From the NCBI RefSeq assembly GCF_000744655.1, contig NZ_JQMJ01000003.1, positions 620,001-684,000 of the forward strand: DNA of 64,000 nucleotides, read 5' to 3'. This DNA comes from Streptacidiphilus rugosus AM-16 (lineage in GTDB: Bacteria; Actinomycetota; Actinomycetes; Streptomycetales; Streptomycetaceae). A program made the position numbers and the translations under genes. Shown here piece after piece: positions 1 to 7,226 of the stretch. Under the pieces are notes generated by a model. It was not told where the DNA came from. It saw nothing but the letters and a program-made list of their open reading frames with translations, and did not search any database. How positions within the stretch are numbered: position 1 is the stretch's first letter; each line of letters begins with the position of its first letter.

Positions 1-576
1 ACACTGCGGCAGCTTGCACCGCTGTTCGGCATCTCGAAGTCCGCGGCCGACCGGATCGTCGACCACATCGGCCCGCTGCTGGCGCTCAAGCAGCGGCAGC
101 GTTTCCGCAAGGGAGCCGTGCTCATCGTCGACGGCACTCTCGTGCCCACCCGGGACCACTTCGTCGCGGAACAGTCCAAGAACTATCGGTACTCCACCAA
201 CCACCAGGTCGTCATCGACGCCGACACACAGCTGGTCGTTGTCGTGGGCAGACCGCTCCCGGGCAACCGGAACGACTGCAAGGCATGGGCCGAGTCCGGC
301 GCAAAGGCGGCGGTCGGCAAGACCATCACGATCGCCGATGGCGGCTACCCGGGCACCGGTCTCGTCATGCCTCACCGCCGCTCGCCCGGCGGCGAACTCT
401 GCGACTGGAAGCGGGAGCACAACCGCTCCCACAAGCAGGTCCGGGCCCGCGTCGAGCACGTCTTCGCGCGCATGAAGACCTGGAAGATCCTGCGCGACTG
501 CCGCCTCAAGGGCGACGGGGTCCACCATGCGATGCTCGGCATCGCCCGCCTGCACAACCTCCTCCGGGCCGGATAA
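1..576 (+). CDS. IS5-family (DDE_Tnp_4-type) transposase, C-terminal part
   Basis: The frame is open from base 1 (TLRQLAPLFG...) to the TAA ending at 576, so the N-terminus is outside the window. The catalytic triad can be placed: first Asp in LIVDGTLVPT, second Asp in IADGGYPGTG, and Glu in RARVEHVFARMKTW. The HTH-like segment before the first Asp (LFGISKSAADRIVDH) is typical of this family. The ATG at 118 is internal. No frameshift is seen, so the copy may be functional. It would cut and paste the IS. Confidence 0.85.
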   Translation, partial: TLRQLAPLFGISKSAADRIVDHIGPLLALKQRQRFRKGAVLIVDGTLVPTRDHFVAEQSKNYRYSTNHQVVIDADTQLVVVVGRPLPGNRNDCKAWAESGAKAAVGKTITIADGGYPGTGLVMPHRRSPGGELCDWKREHNRSHKQVRARVEHVFARMKTWKILRDCRLKGDGVHHAMLGIARLHNLLRAG

Positions 577-947
577 CCAGCTGGCCTGCCCTCCGGCACG
601 ACAGCACGCCCACCCGGGAAGATCGATTACGGGACAGCCCTTAGGCGGCTCTGCCGATAAGGCAGGATCCAGGCTGAGTTGGGTGGTTTCTCCTCGATCG
701 GGCAGCTCTGCCGGCCCTGGGAGGTTCCCGGTACGCCTCCGGTGCGCGATCGGGGAGGAGTCGCCCCTCCGCAGGAGGCCGCGCGCTTGGTCGCCTGCAC
801 AGGGCATGAACGACTGGCTTACCGAGGGGCACGGGGCGTCCGATGGGGCACGAATGGTGCACGCAGACGACTCGACTGCGCAGAGTGACTCGTCAGGGCC
901 AGCTTGACCAGCGCGTTCGCGAGTGCGAAGCGCTTCGGCGCGGTTGT
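577..947. other. gene-free stretch between IS and tRNA fragment
   Basis: After the IS end no convincing gene is seen. Open frames on both strands have unlike-protein composition, rich in Arg and Pro. The last part (about 910-947) occupies the place where the 5' half of a tRNA-Ser should be but has no sequence complementary to the acceptor strand AGACTCC at 995-1001. It is probably the edge of an integrated element. Confidence 0.4.
624..640 (-). repeat. candidate terminal inverted repeat of the IS
   Basis: The sequence ends in GGGACAGCCC 48 bases after the transposase stop and is followed by TTA, a possible target duplication. The partner end is not in the window, so this is inference. Confidence 0.45.
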
Positions 948-1004
948 CTTGAAAACCGTCGTGGCAGTGATGTCACCGTGGGTTCAAATCCCACAGACTC
1001 CGCC
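948..1004 (+). pseudogene. 3' half of tRNA-Ser(TGA), att-site-like scar
   Basis: From the anticodon loop CTTGAAA (948-954) onward the sequence is a good class II tRNA: 3' anticodon strand, a long variable arm with a six-pair stem, a T arm (GTGGG/CCCAC around TTCAAAT, 978-994) and acceptor strand AGACTCC plus discriminator G. Upstream there is no GGAGTCT acceptor strand and no D arm, so the gene is incomplete. The break lies in the anticodon loop, as at the AICE att site at 21932, which suggests an att scar. The first bases also allow a CTT-anticodon fold, judged less likely given the long variable arm. Confidence 0.65.
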
Positions 1005-1028
1005 GAGGTCGGTCTGAGCACCGGCCGG

Positions 1029-1059
1029 AAGGGGCACCCCGGCTGTCGGGGTGCCCCTT
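1029..1059 (+). terminator. hairpin terminator after tRNA-Ser fragment
   Basis: A perfect 13-bp stem (1029-1041 with 1047-1059) has a 5-base loop and starts about 25 bases after the tRNA 3' end. No long T-run follows, as is usual in Streptomyces. It is probably the original terminator of the intact tRNA-Ser gene. Confidence 0.75.
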
Positions 1060-1116
1060 CGACGTTCGAGGGGCCCGCGTTCGGCGGCTGGGGCCGCCGT
1101 ACCGCGGGCGGTCTGA

Positions 1117-1603
1117 CCTGGGGATATCCCCTATCCGACTATCGTCCCGGTCGATGCGAGCGGAAAGGTCAGCATCCTGGTCCACGGCAGCAGCCATGTG
1201 GTCGCCGACGTGGTCGGCTTCTTCACCTCCGGCTCAAGCGGCGCGAAGTTCACCAGCGTGACGCCGAACCGTCTGCTGGACACCCGCAACGCGACCGGTG
1301 TGGCCACCAAGACCGTGATCCCGGCCGGGCATACGATCGCGCTCCAGGTCGTGGGGAAGGCCGGTGTCCCGGCCGGGATCACTGCGGTGGTCTTGAACGT
1401 CACGGTCACCCGGACCGCTGGCAGCGGCTTCCTCACCGTCTACGCCGACGGCACGACGGTGCCCGGGGTGTCCAGCCTCAACTGGACGGGGGGCGACGGT
1501 CCCCAACCAGGTCGTCGCGCCGGTCGGGGCGGATGGCAAGGTCGACCTGCACGTCAGCGGAGCCACCGCCGTCATCGCGGACGTTTTCGGCTACTTCAGG
1601 TAG
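1117..1603 (+). pseudogene. fragment of DTR-repeat surface protein, frameshifted
   Basis: The frame after a TGA at 1114-1116 reads as the end of one repeat (IVPVDASGKVSILVHG, VVADVVGFF) and then a full second repeat beginning TPNRLLDTRNATG. It resembles the roughly 120-residue repeats of the neighbouring gene at 1690-3288. The frame breaks at a run of six G (1488-1493). Removing one G restores NWTGATVPNQVVAPVG and runs to the natural end VIADVFGYFR and TAG at 1601-1603. No start or signal peptide remains. It is a truncated paralogue next to the tRNA scar, and the single G could also be a sequencing error. Confidence 0.75.
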
Positions 1604-1689
1604 CGACTACCCGAGCAGTGACGGATGGCGTGAGGCCCGGACCACCATGGTCCGGGCCTCACGCCGTGCGGCAGTGCGGGTGGTGCGGA

Positions 1690-3288
1690 TCAGGCGAAGT
1701 AGCCCGCCACGTCGATGAGGAGGTCGGTGCTGCCCGAGGACATGTTCGCGAAGGCGAGTTCGATGCCGCGGGGGCTGCCCTCGGTGATGGCCATGAAGCC
1801 GTTCGACACGGCCTGGTGCGGGACGTAGTTGGCGCCCGAGGTCGCCTTCGCGCCCGACTGGTCGAGGTAGTCGACCCAGAGCCAGCCGGTCGTGTCCGGG
1901 TTGACCGTGGTCAGGTTGAGCACCATGGCCTGGGCCGGCGCGCCCTCGTTCACGAAGGCCGGGACCACGGTGTACAGCGGCTTGTAGGCCCCGATCCTGC
2001 CCTTCGGGACGGCGTTCTGCCAGGAGAGCCCGGTGCGGGTGTCCAGGATCCGGGTCGCGGCGACCGGGGTCGCGTTGGAGCCGGTCAGCCCGGGCGCCAC
2101 CTGGGCCGGGACGAAGTCCAGGCCGGGGGTGGAGGTGTAGTAGCCCTCGATGTCGGCGACCAGGTCGATCGGCTTGCCCGAGCCGTTGAAGAACCGGACC
2201 TTGCCGTCCGCGCCGAGCGGGACGACGACCAGGTTGGGGACGTCCTGCTTGGCGGCGAAGTTGAGGTTCGAGGCCTGCGGCACCGCCGCGCCGTCCGGAT
2301 AGGCGGTGACGAAGCCGGGCGCGGTGGATCCCGTCTCGGTCAGATTCAGCGCGACCGCCGTGACGCCCTGGGCGGGGACCGCCGGTGCGCCCTCGATCGC
2401 GAGGGTGGCCGAGCCGCGGCCCGGGACCTTCGCCGCGGCGCGGCCGTTGAGGGTGGTGCGCGTGTCCATCAGGCGCGTCGGCACCAGCGGGTGGTAACCC
2501 TGCCCGGCCTGGGCGGCGTAGTAGCCCTGGAGGTCCGCGAGCAGGTCGACGGTGCCACCCTGGTTGTACAGGTGGATCTTTCCGTCGGGGCCCACCGGGA
2601 CGGTCACCGAGTTGGCCCGGGTCTGTCCGGCGAGGTAGTTCAGGCTGGAGCTGGTCGGGCGGCCGCCCGAGATGTCGGACCAGGCGGTGACGTAGCCGCT
2701 TCCGCTGGGGGATACGGCGGTCAGGTTCAGCACCACCGCGGACAGTGGCCCGCCGGGTCGGGCGGGGAAGGTCGCCGGGTCGATGGTGACCGTGTGGCCC
2801 GAAGCAACCCGGGCGGCGGTGCCGGTCCCGGTCCCGGTGCGCGTGTCGAGCACCCGGGCGGGCGTCACAGGGAAGAACTCGCCGCCCTGCGTGGTCAGGG
2901 ACACCTGCTGGGAGGCGATCTGACCGGCCTCGGAGACGGTCACCTGGACCTTGTAGGCGCCGGGCTCCGCGTAGGTGTGCGGAAAGGCGGTCTGCTCCCA
3001 GCGGTTCGCGGCGTCCGAGTAGTCCAGCGTCGACTGCTTGCCGTCGCCCCAGTCGACGGTGAGCGAGCCCGTCCCGGAGACCTGGGACTCCTGGACGTTG
3101 GTCGCGAGCCGCACCGAATGGGTGCCCGTCGCCTGCGCGACGGTGCCCCAGACGCGCAGCGGGTAGGCGGTCGCTCCGGTCGGGTGCGCGGAGGCCGGCA
3201 GCCAGGCGCTGATCAGGCAGACGACTGCGGTGCAGCCGACAACTACGGCACTTCTACGCACACGTTCTCCAGCGATCTGTTCACTCAT
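1690..3288 (-). CDS. secreted PKD and DTR-repeat surface protein
   Basis: The protein has 532 residues from ATG at 3286-3288. This start gives a clean signal peptide (MSEQIAGERVRRSAVVV..., hydrophobic core, cleavage near ASAHP); upstream in-frame codons do not. Residues about 60-120 form a PKD-like fold (LTVDWGDG, FPHTYAEPGAYKVQVTV). Three repeats of about 120 residues follow, each with R(V/L/I)(L/M)DTRT, a (V)LNLT strand, VPxGxDGK and D(L/I)xGYY/F. No LPXTG or lipobox is seen, so it is probably released or bound noncovalently. Such repeats are common in actinobacterial exoproteins. The binding partner is unknown. Confidence 0.8.
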   Translation of the reverse strand: MSEQIAGERVRRSAVVVGCTAVVCLISAWLPASAHPTGATAYPLRVWGTVAQATGTHSVRLATNVQESQVSGTGSLTVDWGDGKQSTLDYSDAANRWEQTAFPHTYAEPGAYKVQVTVSEAGQIASQQVSLTTQGGEFFPVTPARVLDTRTGTGTGTAARVASGHTVTIDPATFPARPGGPLSAVVLNLTAVSPSGSGYVTAWSDISGGRPTSSSLNYLAGQTRANSVTVPVGPDGKIHLYNQGGTVDLLADLQGYYAAQAGQGYHPLVPTRLMDTRTTLNGRAAAKVPGRGSATLAIEGAPAVPAQGVTAVALNLTETGSTAPGFVTAYPDGAAVPQASNLNFAAKQDVPNLVVVPLGADGKVRFFNGSGKPIDLVADIEGYYTSTPGLDFVPAQVAPGLTGSNATPVAATRILDTRTGLSWQNAVPKGRIGAYKPLYTVVPAFVNEGAPAQAMVLNLTTVNPDTTGWLWVDYLDQSGAKATSGANYVPHQAVSNGFMAITEGSPRGIELAFANMSSGSTDLLIDVAGYFA

Positions 3289-3406
3289 ATGGTCGATCGC
3301 GGTGATCCTGTCACAGCCGAAGTCCCTGCGGCGCGGCGTAACTCCGCAGCCCACGCCCGGTTTTCGGGCATACCGGGCCAAAAGGCGGACACGTCGTCCA
3401 CGACGG

Positions 3407-3441
3407 GAGCGGCCCCCGACCGGAAGGGTCGGGGGCCGCTC
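3407..3441 (-). terminator. strong hairpin terminator
   Basis: A perfect 15-bp GC-rich stem (3407-3421 with 3427-3441) with a 5-base loop lies downstream of the minus-strand gene ending at 3529. Confidence 0.75.
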
Positions 3442-3451
3442 GCCCGGCCTG

Positions 3452-3527
3452 CGTCGCGCCGGTCGCGCCGGGTCGCGCCGGGTCGCGCCGGGTCGCTCCG
3501 GGTCGCGCCGGGTCGCGCCGGGCCGCG
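3452..3527. repeat. 10-bp tandem repeat, about seven copies
   Basis: The unit GGTCGCGCCG is repeated without spacing from 3461 to 3520 (six units, one carrying a T change) with degenerate units on both sides. It fills the space between the stop at 3529 and the terminator. Confidence 0.85.
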
Positions 3528-3528
3528 C

Positions 3529-3942
3529 TCAGCGCACGACGTGCACCGTGACCGGGGCGGTCTCGGCGAGCTGCCAGGTCCTGCCGCCCCACGGGTGTTG
3601 GACCTCCTGGAGGACGCCCCGCAGCTCCAGCGTGCCCAGGTGACCGGCACGGACCGAGCCGTAGGCGGTCGCCTCCTGGCGGGTGGAGTCGACGATCCGA
3701 CCGCACCACGTGGTCTGCCAGGCGCCGCTGCTCCCGTAGCGCTCCTGGACGCAGAACCGTTGCAGGCCGGTGCTGTCGGAGATGCCTGCGCCGTGCACGC
3801 CGAACCACTGCCCGACGTGCTGGGAGCGCGGGCCGACCTGGATGTCGATGGTGCTCTTCGCCGAGGCGGTGCCGATCCCGGCGACCGCGACGGCGCCGGC
3901 CATGACGCCGACGGTGAGCAGTCGGGAAGCTGTCCTGAACAC
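3529..3942 (-). CDS. small secreted protein, unknown function
   Basis: The protein has 137 residues from GTG at 3940-3942 with a purine-rich AGAGGGGG about 8 bases upstream. It has a classical Sec signal peptide (MFRTASRLLTVGVMAGAVAVAG, cleavage after TASA). The mature part of about 110 residues has two Cys (FCVQ, WCGR) that could form one disulfide and many aromatic and Val residues, suggesting a small beta-sheet domain. I do not recognise the family. It is transcribed alone and ends beside the tandem repeat. Confidence 0.75.
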   Translation of the reverse strand: MFRTASRLLTVGVMAGAVAVAGIGTASAKSTIDIQVGPRSQHVGQWFGVHGAGISDSTGLQRFCVQERYGSSGAWQTTWCGRIVDSTRQEATAYGSVRAGHLGTLELRGVLQEVQHPWGGRTWQLAETAPVTVHVVR

Positions 3943-4281
3943 GGTGGTCCCCCTCTGGAGCCGTCCTTGCTGACATCGGCCCCCACGTGTCCCGTGCGAT
4001 GCGCGGTTGCGGCGACGCCGCGAATCCGGCCGTTCGGCGGGGGCCGCCCCGCCGAAGGACCGCTCTGCCTCACGCCTCTCCCCGCCGGTCGGCGATCTGC
4101 CGGATCTGCCCTGGTCACAACTGATTTGACGGGCCGTCTCTTACTCTGCTCTCACTCCGGGGCCGGGGGTCGATGCGCCGGCTGTCACTAGTGTTCGGTA
4201 CACGGAGCAGGACGCCCGGGGGGTCGGGGCGCCGCTCCGTACTGACGTTTCCGGCGTCTGCCGGACGATCGAGGGGAATCC
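3943..4281. other. divergent intergenic region
   Basis: This 339-bp region separates two divergent secreted-protein genes. A TTGACG box lies at 4126-4131 but no -10 box at normal spacing. No gene, RNA or repeat is recognised. The right end carries a ribosome site (GAGGGG) for the gene at 4282. Confidence 0.4.
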
Positions 4282-5262
4282 GTGCCCGTGCGCTCTCGCA
4301 CCCTTCTCGCCGCCGTGACGGCAGCCCTGCTCTCCGTCGGTGCGGCCGCCGCCGTTCCCGCCGCTGCCCACGCCGCCGGTCCCGTTCCGCCGAAGCTGCC
4401 GTTGACGCTGTCGGTCACCTCCGACACTCCGGCCGAGCCGCTCCAGCCCGGCGGCGGAGCCAGGTCCGTGACCATCAAGATCAACAACCCGGGCGCCAAG
4501 ACGGTCGACCTGAACCTCGACGACATCGAGCTGACCGCCGGCCCGCTCGCGATCGACCCGAGCGAGATCTCGGCCCGACTGGTGGCCCGGGCCGGGACGC
4601 CGGCCACCGGCTTCTCGATCTTCCCGAAGGGCCACGGGCCGCACTTCGGCACGGGCATGACCGTCTACCCCAAGGGCAACCCGAAGGGCGCCTTCGAGGT
4701 GCCGGCCCACGCGACCTTCGTGTGGAAGCTGAACGTCGGGGTCGGCAGGACCTGGCCGGCCAACGACGGGCAGATCGGCGTCGGGGTGGTCGTCGAGGAG
4801 CAGCACATGAGCATGCACCAGATCCTCGGGACCACGCTGTACGTCGGAAAGAGCAGGACCGGCGGCCCGATCCTGGAGTCGCTGTCCGGTGCCACGACGC
4901 TCTCTCCGCGCCGGAACGCCATGGAGAAGTTCACCGTCACCAACCACTCGGGCGCGCCGATCGCCGGGCAGCTGCACTATCACCCCGACGCGTTCGCCGA
5001 CCAGGCGGGCGTGGCCCTGAAGGTCTACCAGTGGATCCCGGCCAAGGGTGTCGTCAAGGCGCACTGGCAGGACGTCACCAAGACCGGGTTCGCCCTCGCC
5101 GGGATGGCGAACAACGCCTCGACCACGGTCTGGCTGCAGGTCCGGGTGCCGTCCTACACGGCCAAGGCCCCGTCGACGCACGGCATGCTGTGGCTCTTCA
5201 GCGATGAGGTCATGCCGACCCCGGACTCCATGCCCGACGTTCAGCTGACCGTCCTCCGCTGA
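4282..5262 (+). CDS. secreted protein, Ig-like/DUF11-like, unknown function
   Basis: The protein has 326 residues from GTG at 4282 with GAGGGGAA 6-9 bases upstream. The signal peptide (MPVRSRTLLAAVTAALLSV...) ends near AAHAAG. The mature protein looks all-beta, with two likely Ig-like parts: residues 40-170 (SVTIKINNPGAKTVDLNLDD) and 210-326 (KFTVTNHSGAPIAGQL). There is no cell-wall anchor and no catalytic motif. A central GVVVEEQHMSMHQI stretch has clustered Met and His. The family is not recognised with certainty. Confidence 0.75.
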   Translation: MPVRSRTLLAAVTAALLSVGAAAAVPAAAHAAGPVPPKLPLTLSVTSDTPAEPLQPGGGARSVTIKINNPGAKTVDLNLDDIELTAGPLAIDPSEISARLVARAGTPATGFSIFPKGHGPHFGTGMTVYPKGNPKGAFEVPAHATFVWKLNVGVGRTWPANDGQIGVGVVVEEQHMSMHQILGTTLYVGKSRTGGPILESLSGATTLSPRRNAMEKFTVTNHSGAPIAGQLHYHPDAFADQAGVALKVYQWIPAKGVVKAHWQDVTKTGFALAGMANNASTTVWLQVRVPSYTAKAPSTHGMLWLFSDEVMPTPDSMPDVQLTVLR

Positions 5263-5485
5263 CGCCGACGGCGCCGGTGACGCGGCCGCTGTGGCAAGGG
5301 TTCTTACTCGTCCCGGTGACAGGTGCCGGATATGCCGGAGATCCTCCTGATCCACACCAACGGGCGAAAAGGCCTGGTAGGTCTGGCTCTTTGTCGATTC
5401 GTTGAGGAATCTGAGAGTGCGACGTCGCAGTCCCTGAAGTCACGTCAAGTCCCGCAAAGGGCACTTCGCACTCCCAGGAGGACGC

Positions 5486-5782
5486 ATGTCCCGTATCCGT
5501 ACCGCCCTTGTCGCCGTTCCGCTCGCCGCCGCCGCGCTGATGCTCGGAGCGGGGGCCGCAGCCGCCGACAACGGGGCGTTCGCGGGTGGGAACTCGAGCA
5601 GCACCACCGTCTCCGACACCGGTTCGGGCAACCTTTCCGGGTGGGTCGACGGCAATGCCAACTGGGCTCAGCAGACCGCGACCGGCGCGGGGGCGTCGAA
5701 CCAGGACAACACGCTCGGGGTGAAGGGCAACACCGGAACGCTGTACAGCTCGCAGTCCAACGTGCGGATCTTCTTCGGGTGA
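5486..5782 (+). CDS. small secreted Asn/Gly/Ser-rich protein
   Basis: The protein has 98 residues. An AGGAGG 5 bases before ATG fixes the start. A signal peptide of about 28 residues ends in AAAADNG. The 70-residue mature part is rich in Asn, Gly, Ser and Thr with few charges (GNSSSTTVSDTGSGNLSG, GKGNTGTLYSS-like strands), suggesting a beta-rich, possibly self-assembling exported peptide. It lacks the two Cys and the GVxGNP motif of chaplins, and rodlin identity could not be shown. Confidence 0.7.
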   Translation: MSRIRTALVAVPLAAAALMLGAGAAAADNGAFAGGNSSSTTVSDTGSGNLSGWVDGNANWAQQTATGAGASNQDNTLGVKGNTGTLYSSQSNVRIFFG

Positions 5783-5831
5783 TCCGACGTCGCCGCTCCC
5801 GCTGAGACGGGGTGCAGGCCGTAGCAGGAGG

Positions 5832-5863
5832 CAGGGCCCCGGACCGTCCCGTCCGGGGCCCTG
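5832..5863 (+). terminator. hairpin terminator
   Basis: A perfect 13-bp GC-rich stem (5832-5844 with 5851-5863) lies 50 bases after the small secreted gene. Confidence 0.75.
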
Positions 5864-5879
5864 TCGTCGCCTGCGTCTC

Positions 5880-5913
5880 TTGACAGCGCACAGTATCTGA
5901 CGCACTGTCAGAT
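5880..5913 (+). promoter_or_regulatory. -35 box and TetR-like operator at the MaoC gene
   Basis: TTGACA at 5880-5885 is a consensus -35 box. A perfect inverted repeat ATCTGAC-GCACT-GTCAGAT (5895-5913) ends two bases before the GTG start at 5916. A further half-site, TGACAGCGCA, overlaps the -35. Geometry and sequence (TGAC...GTCA) are like TetR-family operators that control acyl-CoA genes. The start may be leaderless. No regulator gene is adjacent. Confidence 0.6.
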
Positions 5914-5915
5914 CC

Positions 5916-7226
5916 GTGAACTTCGACGCTTACCAGGGGCTCCCCTCGGCCGACGGCGGGGTCGCGCCCGATCTCGTCAACGCGCCGATGATCCGGCACT
6001 GGTGCGAGGCCATGGGCGACGCGAACCCCGCCTACACCGGCCCCGACGCCGTCGCGCCGCCCGCGATGCTGCAGGCCTGGACGATGGGCAGCTCGGGGCG
6101 CAGCCCGCACTACGACGCGCTGCTCGGAGGGCTGGAGCAGGCCGGCTACCGGTCCGTCGTGGCGACCGACTGCGAGCAGGAGTACCTGCGGCCGCTGCGG
6201 ATCGGCGAGCGGGTGCTCTTCGACGCCGTCATCGAGAGCGTGTCCGCGGCGAAGCGGACCGCCCTCGGCACCGGCCACTTCGTCACCACCAGGACGGACC
6301 TGCGCGCCTACGACGAGGCGGGAGGCGAGAAGCCGGACGACGCGACGCCACTGGGGTCGCACCGGTTCAGGATCCTCAAGTTCACGCCGGCGGAACGCCC
6401 ACCGGCTGGTTCGGAAGGAGAGCAGCCGCGTCCGCTGCGTCCACGTCCCGTGGTCAACCGGGACAACGCCGGATTCTGGGACGGGGTCGCCGCGGGCGAA
6501 CTGCGCTTCCAGCGCTGCGAGGAGTGCGGTACGCCGCGTTTCCCCTGGCTGCCGGGCTGTAACCGGTGCGGCAGCGACCGCTGGCGGGCCGAGGCGGCGT
6601 CGGGGGACGGCGTCGTCTACTCCAGGGTCACCGTGCACCACCCGATGCCCGCCGCCTTCGGCCGTCCCTACGCGGTCGCGCTCGTCGAACTCGCCGAAGG
6701 CGTGCGGATCGTGGCCAACGTCGTGGGCGTTCCGCCCGAGCAGGTCGGCATCGGCACGCCGGTCAGGCTCGGCTTCCAGCGCTTCGACGAGGAGCTCGAA
6801 CTTCCGGTCTTCCACCCGGGTGGCCCGGACCGGCTGCCGCCGCTGCGGGTCCCGCTGACCCGGACCCTGATCGTCGCCGGGGCCATCGCCTCGCGCGACT
6901 ACCAGGACGTCCACCACGACGCGGAACTCGCGCGGGTCAAGGGCGCGCCGGACATCTTCATGAACATCCTGACCACCAACGGCCTGGTCGGCCGGTACGT
7001 CACCGACTGGGCCGGTCCGGACGCGCGGGTCGAGGCCATCGCGATCCGGCTCGGGGTCCCCGCCTACCCGGGCGACGAGCTGCAGTTCGGTGGTGAGGTC
7101 GTGCGGAGGTCGGACGAACCGGCCGGCGAGCGGGTGGAGCTCGCGGTGCGCGGGACGAACCGGCTCGGGGTCCATGTCAGCGGGACCGTCCAGGTCCTGA
7201 TGCCGAGGAAGGGCGAGCACGCATGA
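5916..7226 (+). CDS. MaoC-like / DUF35 OB-fold / MaoC-like fusion protein
   Basis: The 436-residue protein has three parts. Residues 1-155 are a MaoC/FAS1-type hot-dog dehydratase half. Residues 180-300 are a DUF35 acyl-CoA-binding module with a rubredoxin-like zinc ribbon (Cys201, 204, 215, 218) and an OB fold. Residues 305-430 are a second hot-dog domain with a catalytic-type motif (SRDYQDVHHD). In mycobacterial steroid breakdown ChsH1, ChsH2 and the ChsH2 DUF35 part hydrate an enoyl-CoA and assist Ltp2. Here they appear fused in one chain. It overlaps the Ltp2-like gene by ATGA, so the two are probably made in equal amounts. Confidence 0.85.
   Translation: MNFDAYQGLPSADGGVAPDLVNAPMIRHWCEAMGDANPAYTGPDAVAPPAMLQAWTMGSSGRSPHYDALLGGLEQAGYRSVVATDCEQEYLRPLRIGERVLFDAVIESVSAAKRTALGTGHFVTTRTDLRAYDEAGGEKPDDATPLGSHRFRILKFTPAERPPAGSEGEQPRPLRPRPVVNRDNAGFWDGVAAGELRFQRCEECGTPRFPWLPGCNRCGSDRWRAEAASGDGVVYSRVTVHHPMPAAFGRPYAVALVELAEGVRIVANVVGVPPEQVGIGTPVRLGFQRFDEELELPVFHPGGPDRLPPLRVPLTRTLIVAGAIASRDYQDVHHDAELARVKGAPDIFMNILTTNGLVGRYVTDWAGPDARVEAIAIRLGVPAYPGDELQFGGEVVRRSDEPAGERVELAVRGTNRLGVHVSGTVQVLMPRKGEHA

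Larger units (their letters stand above)
1..643 (+). mobile_element. IS5-like insertion sequence, left end cut by window
   Basis: The segment holds the 3' part of a DDE transposase followed by a terminal-repeat-like sequence (GATTACGGGACAGCCC, 625-640) and TTA. Read from the other strand this end begins GGGCTGTCCCGTAATC, which resembles ends of Streptomyces IS5-group elements (recalled, not searched). The left end is outside the window, so the pair of inverted repeats and the target duplication cannot be checked. It lies just left of the tRNA-Ser fragment and may be a passenger of the element that used that tRNA. Confidence 0.7.

Noticed and set aside
941-1004. Reading the tRNA fragment as an intact tRNA-Lys(CTT)
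   Set aside because: The CGGTT/AACCG stem allows anticodon CTT, but the long variable arm is class II and no complementary 5' acceptor strand exists, so it is treated as a tRNA-Ser(TGA) half.
3461-3520. CRISPR-like array
   Set aside because: The 10-bp units are directly adjacent without spacers, and there are no cas genes in the window.
4126-4147. Promoter TTGACG...TACTCT
   Set aside because: The spacing of about 10 bp is too short for a sigma-70-type promoter.
1198-4191. Very long plus-strand open frame (about 1000 codons) over the surface-protein region
   Set aside because: After about 1490 it is antisense to two genes with signal peptides and clear repeat motifs. Its own sequence is Arg/Gly-rich without domains. 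Only the first 100 codons match a protein, as the frameshifted fragment.
5486-5782. Chaplin or rodlin gene
   Set aside because: No chaplin Cys pair or GVxGNP motif, and no convincing rodlin pattern; kept as an unassigned secreted peptide.
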